Shown: piece after piece, positions 55,684 through 64,000 of the stretch
How positions within the stretch are numbered: the first letter of the stretch is position 1
Layout of the letters: every line of letters begins with the position of its first letter
From: Sphaerulina vaccinii
Taxonomy: Eukaryota; Ascomycota; Dothideomycetes; Mycosphaerellales; Mycosphaerellaceae
Direction: 5' to 3'
DNA length: 64,000 nt
Assembly: GCA_022570795.1 (NCBI GenBank)
Contig: JAKUDP010000013.1
Coordinates: forward strand, 434,001 to 498,000
The notes under the pieces: generated by a model
The model's input: only the letters and a program-made list of their open reading frames with translations
The model's database searches: none
What the model was told of the DNA's origin: nothing
Made by a program: the position numbers and the translations under genes

Positions 55684-56426
55684 GCGACCTTAGCATCTTT
55701 TATGTTCTCATTGAAAAGCGTCGGCATGCTTGCGAGACAAGCGGTATCACTCTCCTCGCAGCACGGCGGAGCCGTGCATGCCACACTCTGGTTGACGATA
55801 AAAGCTGTGCATGCATGCAGCATTGCAGGCAGCTTCGTTTCGTCGATAAGGACTATCAACAGAACGGGGCTGCCGACAAGGCGTTCTGAACACAGCTGAA
55901 ATGCCTGGTCATGGTTGCCAGGCTGCATGTGTTCACCTATGCATCTCGGGAGAGCCTGTAGGAACATCAAAGCTGTTGACAAGATCCACTGGTGGCATGT
56001 CAATCGTAGATGTGGCGTATTTTACGAGCGCCACTGCTGCGGGCATGCTGCTAGGCTCTGTATCAGACCACGAGATGTTGCGTGTGCTCGTGTGCTCCTC
56101 CAGCCACGTGAAGCTCTAATTTATGCATAGGCAGAGCTGCAGCTGCTACTCTTGCCTGAAATGGTTAGCGCAAGCCACTATACCATTGATCAGAAGCCCG
56201 ACTGTCCAAGCCACCTGGACAAGCACTTGTGTACTTCGCAGTTCTTAGTATACGGATGGTTATCAAGGCTCGAGTGAGGAGTCGTACGCGCGCGGACCCG
56301 GCGCGCAAGGGTACGACGAACTCTGATCTGCGTAAGCAGCCCAGCCCCTGTGGGATAGAAGAGCATACCAGTGGCCACCTCTCGACATGTCGAGACCTCC
56401 ACTAATCGTCGACTCATCAGACCACA
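55684..56426. promoter_or_regulatory. Divergent intergenic region between two methyltransferase genes
   Basis: About 740 bp between the two starts, no gene recognised. A CG-rich patch lies near 56283-56310 (CGTACGCGCGCGGACCCGGC). It must hold both promoters; no clear TATA box is seen. Confidence 0.45.
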
Positions 56427-57704
56427 ATGGCTCTTGCTCTGTCAACTCCACCTACCACGCCCGGGACTGAGAAGACCGAACATCTGCTACTTACGCCCAG
56501 ACAAGATGCCGACGCTATCATAGCAGAGCTTGCAACCCTCAGTACCTCCATATCTGAAGGCAATGATGCAGCAAGGCTCAGAGCTCTTGCGCTGGCACGC
56601 GAGTTGACGGGAACACTATCGAAACCAGTGGACAATGCAATGACGACCATATTCACTCCATTCGTCGCCTTCGCCGTACAGACTGCTGTTCGCATGAAGT
56701 TGTTCGAAGCGCTTGTGCAACAGAAAGGCGTGCCGATCACAACACGCGAGATTTCCAAGCTCTGCAATGCTGAAAATTTGCTTGTCTCGCGTATCATGAG
56801 ACTGCTCGCCAGCATGGATTACGCAGCAGAAGTTGCACCGCAGACCTGGCTGGCGAATGAGACAACGCATGCCATGGCCGTCCCCGCGATCGCGGCAGGT
56901 CACCGATTCGTCTGGGATGTTCAAGTCGATGCCACTGCACAAGCACCTCGATTCCTGGAAGAGACTGGCTTCACTTGTCCGACATCTGCCTTCGATGGCT
57001 TCATTCAGTACGCCCATCGGACGAAGTACGATGTCTTCGAATACATGGCCAAAGTAAGACCCGACCGACTCAAGGACTTCCACCTCTTCATGGGTAATAC
57101 TATGGGCTCACGATCATACTGGTTCAACTGGTATCCTGTTCGACAGCAGATCTTAGCAGATTATGATGCTGCAACGCCATTGCTTGTAGATGTCGGCGGA
57201 GGCAAAGGCCACGACATCATCTCGTTCGCCAACAGATTTGCAACTGAAGGACAACTTATACTGCAAGACATCGAACCTGCACTCACCACTATCGCAGAGG
57301 AAGATCGGGATGCGCGAATCACGTATCAAGCTCAAGATTTCTTCCAACCCAATCAGGTTTCTGGTGCAAGAGTGTATTTCATGCATCATATTCTACACGA
57401 TTGGAGTGAAGAATATGCACTGCAGATTCTCCGAACCCTCCGCGCTGTCATGAAGCCAGGTTATTCCAAGTTGGTGATTCATGATTTGGTACTGCCTGAT
57501 CAAGGTGCGAATCAGTACCAAGCGACTTGGGACATGGTTATGATGACATTCAATGCCGGGATTGAAAGGAGCCGATCTCAGTGGAGTGACTTGTTGCAAA
57601 AGGCTGGGTTGCGGCTGGAGGGAGTCTGGCATGGCGATGGAGGAGAGGACGCTGATGGTATCGTCCAAGCTGTGGTCGACGAGCTTGAGGAGACTGTGTT
57701 GTAG
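56427..57704 (+). CDS. COMT-type O-methyltransferase
   Basis: Single-exon gene, 425 residues from the ATG at 56427. The N-terminal dimerisation part has a winged-helix-like stretch (ITTREISKLCNAENLLVSRI). The SAM site is LLVDVGGGKGHDIISFANRF (about residues 253-272), followed by ILQDIEPAL, the catalytic-histidine region VYFMHHILHDWSEEYALQIL and the C-terminal GIERSRSQWSDLLQKAGL. These are the marks of plant/fungal COMT-family enzymes that methylate phenolic hydroxyls in polyketide and other pathways. Length is normal and no key residue is lost. No polyketide synthase is nearby, so the substrate is unknown. Confidence 0.9.
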   Translation: MALALSTPPTTPGTEKTEHLLLTPRQDADAIIAELATLSTSISEGNDAARLRALALARELTGTLSKPVDNAMTTIFTPFVAFAVQTAVRMKLFEALVQQKGVPITTREISKLCNAENLLVSRIMRLLASMDYAAEVAPQTWLANETTHAMAVPAIAAGHRFVWDVQVDATAQAPRFLEETGFTCPTSAFDGFIQYAHRTKYDVFEYMAKVRPDRLKDFHLFMGNTMGSRSYWFNWYPVRQQILADYDAATPLLVDVGGGKGHDIISFANRFATEGQLILQDIEPALTTIAEEDRDARITYQAQDFFQPNQVSGARVYFMHHILHDWSEEYALQILRTLRAVMKPGYSKLVIHDLVLPDQGANQYQATWDMVMMTFNAGIERSRSQWSDLLQKAGLRLEGVWHGDGGEDADGIVQAVVDELEETVL

Positions 57705-58071
57705 CGCGGACCAGGTTGTCGATAGTCGCAACGTATCCCAGGGTGTGATCGGAGTGTGGTCTTCTTAGCTTTTGCTTGGGTCCTTCGATGCGCGCTTATG
57801 CTCTCGATGCGTCGATCGCCTACTATGCTACCTCCAATGCTGCCGTGCTAACGAGGCAGCTACGCAAGCGAGTGGAGAAGACGACCAACAGGACTTCGAA
57901 GGCTATCCGACAATACCACGATCCAAGTAAATCCTGGCATATGTTATATGTCCAACGACTGTTTGTTATGCTTGCTCGAGTAGAAATGTAAAGCTTGCCG
58001 AGCAGTGCCCACATTGACTAGATATGCTCGAAATGACATTCCGATGCTTCAGACGCAGGAGTGCACAGACT

Positions 58072-60235
58072 TCATAATCCACGCATTCGATCTTGTGCTC
58101 TCGACGCAACAAGCATGTCGCCCGAAATGCCCTCGTACTCCTTCTTGATGGCGGAGTTGTACACGTCGGTAGCTTTGACGATGTTCTCCGCCTCTTCAAA
58201 GTGACAGTCGCCAACAGCCTGTTGCCCATTGAGCATCGTAATATTGGAGTCGAGCTCTGCAGCGAGCTTTGTAGCATCAACATCAAGTTTTGCAAGCTTC
58301 ACGAAGTCTTCCAGTGTGGAAGACACCAGATTCCCGGCGGCCTGTCGAGTGACTAAGCAATGGCGCACGACAGAGGATCTAGTTTTGAAACCCTGCCCAA
58401 CTCCTTTCTCTTGACAGATCAACAAGGTCCATTCGCCGTGTACAATAGGCCTTACCTTCGGCGGAGGCTCAACACTGTTTCTGCCCGCCGCTGAGTACGC
58501 GCAGTAAAGTTCCGCGGGTATAGGACTGATTCGATCCTTGCTGTCGGACGCAAGCGACATTGCAAGGCCATTGCCGACGTCTGCATACATTGCTCCACTG
58601 AGGTGCTCGTGGGCTACGATCTGAGTTCCAATCGCCCTGTACAGGCGTGGCAAGAGCTCCTCCGTGCCCAGTGGGATATCATGCACAGGTATCGGAAGGA
58701 ATTGATCCTGGTATGGAATGGTGAATCCTCCGATCCCAGAGTAATGGTCTCTAGAGTCAGCCGATACGGAGGAGAAATGCTCCGCCCAATCCGGAACCCC
58801 GGAAGCACAACGAGGCAACCTTGTATCATCAAAGGTCTTGGTCTTGGTACCGAGATAGACAGCTTGGACTATCGCAGATTCGCTGAGCTTCTTCGAGGTC
58901 GATGCAATTGCACACTGGGGAACATCTTCCGGTACTTGATCAGATGCTGCTAAGGAGAACTTGTATAGTTCGGGATGTGAGAATGTCCCAATGCCTGTGC
59001 CTGACAATGCATCGACGAGTGTTGCAAGCTCAAGACCGGGAGTGTGGCCGAAGCGAATGTCCCTGATATGTGGCAACTGAGCGAGGGTTCGCACCTCCGC
59101 AGCGGTGAGAGAGTTGAGACTTGGCAGAGTCAGAGTGATGTGTCTAGACGATCCGTGAAGTTCGGACAAGATGAGGAAGATCTGCTCCGGGCTCAATTGG
59201 CTGAATTGGGACAGATCGACCTCCTGACAGTTCTTCAATGCTCGACACAGGAGATTGAGCCCGGCAGGCTTTGTGACCACTTCTGTGTTAAGGAGTAGGT
59301 GAGCGAATGCCTGATCCATGAAATCCGGTAGGAGCTCAGCTTCATCGAGCCAGGATAAGTCAGCTGCATCACTTTGCAGAGCGCGCCATATCACTTCTTC
59401 CATTGCCTTCGCGCGGAGGGACTTGCCGAATAGTGAAGCAGCTTTAATGTCTGGCATGTCTCTCCGATCAAGCTGCTCGGCGAGCTTTTCATCTGGCCAA
59501 GCACTCAGAAGCGCAGCACTTTCAATCAAAGGGTATGCGTCTAAGTCCTCGAAGATCGGGCGAAGCCAAGCATCCTCCATGCTATTGTCATCCCGGCTGG
59601 TCTCATCATATTCGTCTTGTCGATTGTACAGCGACATATACGTGCGGGAGTCAATTGGTGCCATAGCTTCAACAAGATGCTCCACGTAAGGCTCGCTTTC
59701 TCTACCCACCAAGAAACAGTAGCGTGGCTGTGCTGGCTCCGTGACATCAAAGACCGTGTAGCCATCGTTGTTGTCGCACTCTTGAGGCAGAATCGTTCTT
59801 GATAGAACATGCACTCTTTTGTAACCACTCGATGCATTCCGAGAGGCCCCGATGGCCAAGCATGTGGTTATCATAGGAAAGCTCATTTCCTATAACAGAA
59901 TGTGTTAGCTGATCAGGCTGGAATCTGGAGCGACCAGTCTCGTCACTCACTCTCCTTGTTTTCGCAGCTTTCTCAGCTGCCCAGTCTTCCTCTGACATGG
60001 CTTCACTCTCCTTCCTGGTCCTACGAGTTGGTGGAGTGAGGATCTCCCAGTTGAAGTCCTTTCCAGCTTGTAGGTCCTGGCGAACTATATGTGCATTAGA
60101 CTGTAGCAGGCGCAAGATCTCTAAGCATCGGGCGACAGCACTTCCTCCATAGAGCCATTGATGGTGAACAGCTGCCAACGCGCGATACCGCTGCCCGACC
60201 TTCGCGATAACGAAGAGTTGATGTCTTTGTCCCAT
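58072..60235 (-). CDS. Conserved fungal protein of unknown function
   Basis: 700 residues from exons 60235-59951 and 59889-58072, with a 61-bp intron (GTGAGTGA...GTTATAG) in phase. It opens MGQRHQLFVIAKVGQRYRAL then AAVHHQWLYGGSAV, an N-terminal block I recall from uncharacterised ascomycete proteins. The splice joins to EMSFPMITTCLAIGAS, then CDNNDGYTVFDVTEPAQPRY. The middle (about residues 290-400) has leucine-rich-like helices (DLSQFSQLSPEQIFLILSEL, LPSLNSLTAAEVRTLAQLPH). There is no catalytic motif and no membrane segment. It is divergent from RSM22, with starts 388 bp apart. Function unknown; the gene model is good. Confidence 0.75.
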
Positions 60236-60622
60236 GATCTTAATCCATATTTTCGAACCGAAGTGCAGCCTGCAATGAGGTTACACAGTCAGGCAGTAGA
60301 TCCACATCGTCGGACATAATGATGAGCAGCCTGAACGAAGCTGTCTTGATACTGCCAAGCCAGGAATTCCAGAGACACGTTCTCTAGAACCACCAGGCAT
60401 GAGCACACAATGGGTTGTTGTAGCAATGTTGGTACAGAAAGGAGAGCAGGGCAAAGATGTCGTCGACGGAGACGAGTCCGTTCTTCCATCGGCATCTTTC
60501 CCATTGGCTCTTAGAAATCGCAACCTCAAAAGGTTGGATGTTCGAAGACGTCCTCTTCTTCCATCAACATTAGCACATCAGCTGAGCAGTTCTTCTTCAC
60601 TTGTGGAGGAGTGACAGAGAAT
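60236..60622. promoter_or_regulatory. Divergent intergenic region before RSM22
   Basis: 387 bp between two outward-pointing starts. No TATA box is evident. Frames here are short and appear to be chance. Confidence 0.4.
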
Positions 60623-63199
60623 ATGTTGGCGAGTTTGGCTTTCAGGTCAGGCTGCACAACATGCAGACTCCGGGGGATTATTCGGGGCATGGAGGTCGCC
60701 AGATCGAGGAGGAATATCAGTACTGTGCCATCATTTCAAAGGAAAAATGTGGAACAGAAGAGATGGCTATCTCAGGATAGAAGGAAGATGGCAAAAGCAA
60801 CAGGTTTCACTCGGCAACAGGAGATTGAGCTGATAGAGACTCTTTACACGCGAGGCCACATTTCGAGAGATGAATGGCGAGACAGTGTTTTTGCGCAGTC
60901 TGGTCTACGTGATGAGGGAGTTGCGATCGAAGAGCTGGGTGGAGATAACGGCAAGCTAGAAGCGAGAGTGAGGGCACTGCGAGAATACTATGGAGTGGCG
61001 ATTGTGCCGCAGCAATTGCTGGAATCAGACGAGATCAAGGTGCACGAGAGGCTGTTTGGTGGGCTGCGGCAAGTCGAAGCTATCGATGAGGAAGTCAGCG
61101 ATCTAGGACAACTTGTTGGCAGAAGTGGGACCAGTGTATTAGGACCGGATGGCGAAGAGCTGGAGTTTGACGAAAATGAAGCGTTTGAGGATGAGGACGA
61201 GCTGGCAGCAGAAAACTCTCCTCTGGAACAAGGGCAGACACAATCACGACCAGAAAGATTACGGCACGGTAATGACAGACTGGTCGACGACATGCGTGCT
61301 GCTTTCTCTTCAGAAGCATTGTCTCAACAAGACTCTGTCCTAGCTGATGAAGCTGCGATCTACCAACGAACGCACCCTCTCACACTGAAAGGACGATTCG
61401 CCACGTCTCCATCTACGATCGAAATGCCGAAGGCTCCTTACGTCGACCCAGTCACAGGCATGCTCGCTAGCATGTCCAATACTCATCTCAGCGACACCGC
61501 ACATCGAGTGTTTGGAGGACCAGGCCTTCCATATAGCACAGCCACGCCGACTCGTGGCAAGCTGATGCCACAAAAGGCCATAGCTTTGGACGCATACCAG
61601 CCTCAAATGTCCGAAATAGAAGGCGACGTCTATCTCAGTACGATATACCCTGGAGTATATGCTAGCACTATGAGCGTGCTAGTGGAGACGAGAAAGCGGC
61701 TGGGAAGTGCCTGGGCAGAGGGTCTTGTGCGGAAAGCAGAATCTGGAGAATTGCGAATACTGGATGCCGGAGGTGGTGGTGCTGGAGTTCTTGCTGTGCG
61801 GGAGATGATTCGAGCAGAGTGGGAGCGAATGATAGGCTCGTCAACTGACGACATCGAAAGCCCTATGGCACTCGCAGAAGCAGATGGCAAGGTTGGCGGG
61901 AGTGGTGTACCTCCACCACTTGGCCACGCTACTGTATTGACCAGCTCTGACGCATTGAGGAAAAGGGCGAGCAAGTTGCTGGACAACACGACCTTCGTTC
62001 CAAGACTGCCAGACTATCTTCACGCAGAAAGTGCGCCAGCACAAGGAAAGTTTGACATCGTAGTCGCGCCGCACACTCTGTGGCAGCTCCGAGAAGACTA
62101 CATCCGGAAAAGTCATGTACAGAACCTCTGGTCACTGCTTTCGACAGACGGCGGGGTCCTCGTCCTGCTGGAGAAAGGTGTCCCGCGCGGTTTCGAAATG
62201 ATCGCTGGTGCTCGAGACCTCCTTCTAGAACAGCGTATCTCATCTCCAGGATCTGAACATCGTCCTACCTTTCTCGAAGATAAGCTTCCTAATGCTGGAA
62301 GCAACTATGATCATATCGTGTGGAATGATGCCGAAGCACAAGTCGAAGGCGTCGAAGCAGAAGAACCAGATCTTTCAAGGCAGCCGAAAGAGACTGGCAT
62401 GATCATTGCACCTTGCACAAATCACGAAGGTTGCCCTATGTACATGCAGAAAGGACATGTCAAAGGCCGCCGCGACATCTGCGCCTTCGAACAACGCTAC
62501 CATCGACCAGCTTTCCTGCAAAACATCTACGGCACGAAAGGGAAGAATCATGAAGATGTTGAATTCTCTTACATCTCCGTCATGCGAGGTCGTGATCTAC
62601 GCAGCTCTACCGCTGCTGTGCCTGAAGACGACTTACCTCCAACCCACCTCGTGCAGGACCAATCCGCTACCGACCATGCTTTCTCTGGCTACGAATCTAC
62701 TTTTGCCACTTCACCGCACATGTTGACACTCCCTCGTGTCATCCTTCCTCCTCTCAAGAGACAAGGCCACGTTATCATCGATCTCTGCACACCTTCTGGC
62801 ACACTCGAACGCTGGACTGTACCTCGATCCTTCTCGAAACAAGCTTTCCGTGATGCTCGTAAGCTGAACTGGGGAGATCTCTGGGCTCTAGGAGCGAAGA
62901 CTCGTGTTTCGCGTAATGTCAAAGCTAAGCCGAAGGATCTTGGAGATATGGATGCTAAGGTTGTGAAGAAGGAGAAGAAGAAACATCAGAAGATGGCCAA
63001 TCAGGGCGTCGCTGACGTTGGTGTTGATGAGTATGGAAGGATAGTGAGCAACGCGTCAAGAGAGAAGGGACGAGGTGCAATGGGTGGCAAAGCGAGATCT
63101 GGCGCACAAGTCAAAGGCATTCGAGATAAGAGAGACAAGACAGGCATGGGAAACGGAAGGAGGAAGAACGTTGAGGCTTGGGCTGTTGACGAGAGGTGA
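60623..63199 (+). CDS. rsm22: RSM22-type mitochondrial small-subunit assembly methyltransferase
   Basis: Single exon, 858 residues from the ATG at 60623 (the frame is open 12 bp upstream without ATG). The N-terminus (MLASLAFRSGCTTCRLRGII, many Arg, no acids) looks like a mitochondrial presequence. Residues about 340-480 are the SAM-fold: DVYLSTIYPGVYASTMSVLV, LRILDAGGGGAGVLAVREMI and FDIVVAPHTLWQL. The cysteine block CTNHEGCPMYMQKGHVKGRR then DICAFEQRYHRP (about 597-625) matches the Fe-S binding region of METTL17/Rsm22. RSM22 binds 15S-type rRNA during small-subunit assembly. The tail is very basic (KKEKKKHQKM). The family is well known and the identification is firm. Confidence 0.88.
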   Translation: MLASLAFRSGCTTCRLRGIIRGMEVARSRRNISTVPSFQRKNVEQKRWLSQDRRKMAKATGFTRQQEIELIETLYTRGHISRDEWRDSVFAQSGLRDEGVAIEELGGDNGKLEARVRALREYYGVAIVPQQLLESDEIKVHERLFGGLRQVEAIDEEVSDLGQLVGRSGTSVLGPDGEELEFDENEAFEDEDELAAENSPLEQGQTQSRPERLRHGNDRLVDDMRAAFSSEALSQQDSVLADEAAIYQRTHPLTLKGRFATSPSTIEMPKAPYVDPVTGMLASMSNTHLSDTAHRVFGGPGLPYSTATPTRGKLMPQKAIALDAYQPQMSEIEGDVYLSTIYPGVYASTMSVLVETRKRLGSAWAEGLVRKAESGELRILDAGGGGAGVLAVREMIRAEWERMIGSSTDDIESPMALAEADGKVGGSGVPPPLGHATVLTSSDALRKRASKLLDNTTFVPRLPDYLHAESAPAQGKFDIVVAPHTLWQLREDYIRKSHVQNLWSLLSTDGGVLVLLEKGVPRGFEMIAGARDLLLEQRISSPGSEHRPTFLEDKLPNAGSNYDHIVWNDAEAQVEGVEAEEPDLSRQPKETGMIIAPCTNHEGCPMYMQKGHVKGRRDICAFEQRYHRPAFLQNIYGTKGKNHEDVEFSYISVMRGRDLRSSTAAVPEDDLPPTHLVQDQSATDHAFSGYESTFATSPHMLTLPRVILPPLKRQGHVIIDLCTPSGTLERWTVPRSFSKQAFRDARKLNWGDLWALGAKTRVSRNVKAKPKDLGDMDAKVVKKEKKKHQKMANQGVADVGVDEYGRIVSNASREKGRGAMGGKARSGAQVKGIRDKRDKTGMGNGRRKNVEAWAVDER

Positions 63200-63617
63200 C
63201 TGATACCCCCATGATATACGGCTAATAGTGTACAAACAGAAACTCCGCTTCACATACAGAAGATCACCTGAAGGTCTATCCCGAAGACTTCACTCAATGA
63301 GACTACCACGCATGCTGCCAATTGCAGTAAACATATAGTTGCAAGCCTCTTCCGGGAATAATGACTCGGCACACTTACCTCACATACAGCTTTGCTATGA
63401 CTTCAGCTCAAATTGGACGGCGGCCGAGTCTCGCATCCTGCAGACTCTAGCTACTGCACTTCTGACAACCACGAGACGAAGCATCTTCCAATCGTCGTTG
63501 GCCGGTTAGGCGGATGGCGTTCTGTTCACGGTTCACGATCGACGTGGGGTTCTGCAACGAGGCGGGGTAAGGCTTGTTCAAGACAACATCCGGACCATGA
63601 TGAAGATGTGCAGAAGA
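63200..63617. other. Intergenic, no gene recognised
   Basis: 3' region of RSM22 and promoter region of the GST-like gene. One 87-codon frame is short and without motif. Confidence 0.4.
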
Positions 63618-63623
63618 TATATA
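63618..63623 (+). promoter_or_regulatory. TATA box of the GST-like gene
   Basis: GATATATAGAAG, about 88 bp before the ATG at 63706. The leader after it is A/C-rich (CACTCGAAACACAGGCATCATC). Confidence 0.5.
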
Positions 63624-63705
63624 GAAGACAACACGCCACTACGCGGCTGTCTTCTTGTGTAACAGTAATACCATAATCAAAGACACTCGAAACACAGGCA
63701 TCATC

Positions 63706-64000
63706 ATGTCAGACCTCCAAATATACCTCGATCCATGCACTGTCAACAGCCGAAAGGTTTTGGCGGGGCTGGATCTCATGCAGACACCATACAAGTTCAA
63801 CCACATCGACTACTTCAAGGGCGAACAGAAGAGCGAGAGCTTTACCAAAATCAACCCTCATCAGACTGTGCCAGCTGCTACCGATGGCGACCTGACATTG
63901 ACTGAGTCCAATGCCATCCTCATGTATGCTGCCGATCTTGGCGGCGGCAGCGATGCATATCCCAAGGATCTCAAGTTGAGGGCTGATGCCAATCGATGGC
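63706..64000 (+). CDS. Glutathione S-transferase, N-terminal part, cut by the window edge
   Basis: Open from ATG 63706 to the end of the window (98 codons). It begins MSDLQIYLDPCTVNSRKVLA, the thioredoxin-like GST N-terminal fold with Ser/Cys near the usual catalytic place. FTKINPHQTVPAATDGDLTL carries the cis-Pro (TVP) of the glutathione site, and LTESNAILMYAADLGG is the glutathione-contact 'ESxAIxxY' helix. GSTs conjugate glutathione to electrophiles in the cytosol. The helical C-terminal domain and any introns lie beyond 64000. Confidence 0.88.
   Translation, partial: MSDLQIYLDPCTVNSRKVLAGLDLMQTPYKFNHIDYFKGEQKSESFTKINPHQTVPAATDGDLTLTESNAILMYAADLGGGSDAYPKDLKLRADANRW

Noticed and set aside
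1..64000. CRISPR array, rRNA, tRNA or telomere repeats
   Set aside because: No regularly spaced short repeats, no tRNA cloverleaf or rRNA blocks were recognised, and TTAGGG appears only as single chance copies (for example inside LTRs).

Overview
This window looks like nuclear DNA of a filamentous ascomycete (Pezizomycotina, probably a dothideomycete). The grounds are short introns of 45-105 bp with GTAAGT/GTGAGT donors, ASH1-type, LaeA-type and RSM22 proteins of fungal form, and a block of DNA depleted in CpA/TpG and enriched in TpA, as left by repeat-induced point mutation (RIP). The phylum is well supported; the class is a guess. Two compartments meet near 23.3 kb.

1-23.3 kb is AT-rich and gene-free. 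Most of it is one family of Ty1/Copia retrotransposon about 5.73 kb long with 247-bp LTRs. Copy A (minus strand, 474-15081) is split by element B (about 5811-14385), a gag-only LTR-like element with 140-bp direct repeats. B is itself split by copy C (plus strand, 5955-11933), and C carries a solo LTR (7965-8211). Copy D (minus strand, 15273-21002) lies beside A, and a second solo LTR (14529-14776) sits in A. Target-site duplications and a primer-binding site matching the initiator-tRNA anticodon arm support this order. 21.0-23.3 kb is RIP-mutated DNA that I cannot classify.

23.4-34.6 kb is normal in base composition but is mostly debris: a PLP-enzyme remnant joined to a TPR piece, a CYP505-type P450 piece, a Copia protease piece and the start of a SET domain. 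Among these lie a lysozyme-like gene, an F-box-like gene, a small secreted repeat protein and two minisatellites.

34.6-48.7 kb holds two F-box paralogs in tandem, a SnoaL-like protein, a mitochondrial-carrier-like protein with a 7-nt microexon, a single-pass membrane protein with an apple/PAN-like ectodomain, an acyltransferase fragment and a zinc-finger-like gene, then about 3.8 kb where I can call only weak open frames.

48.8-64 kb is the best-ordered part. It has ASH1-type histone methyltransferase, a frame-shifted '2EXR'-type gene, a frame-shifted chloroperoxidase-family gene, a LaeA-like methyltransferase divergent from a COMT-type O-methyltransferase, a conserved fungal protein of unknown role divergent from RSM22 (mitoribosome assembly methyltransferase), and the start of a glutathione S-transferase cut by the window edge. 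The chloroperoxidase, LaeA-like and O-methyltransferase genes may be remains of a secondary-metabolism locus, but no backbone synthase is present. Intron boundaries were read by eye from splice signals and reading-frame continuity.
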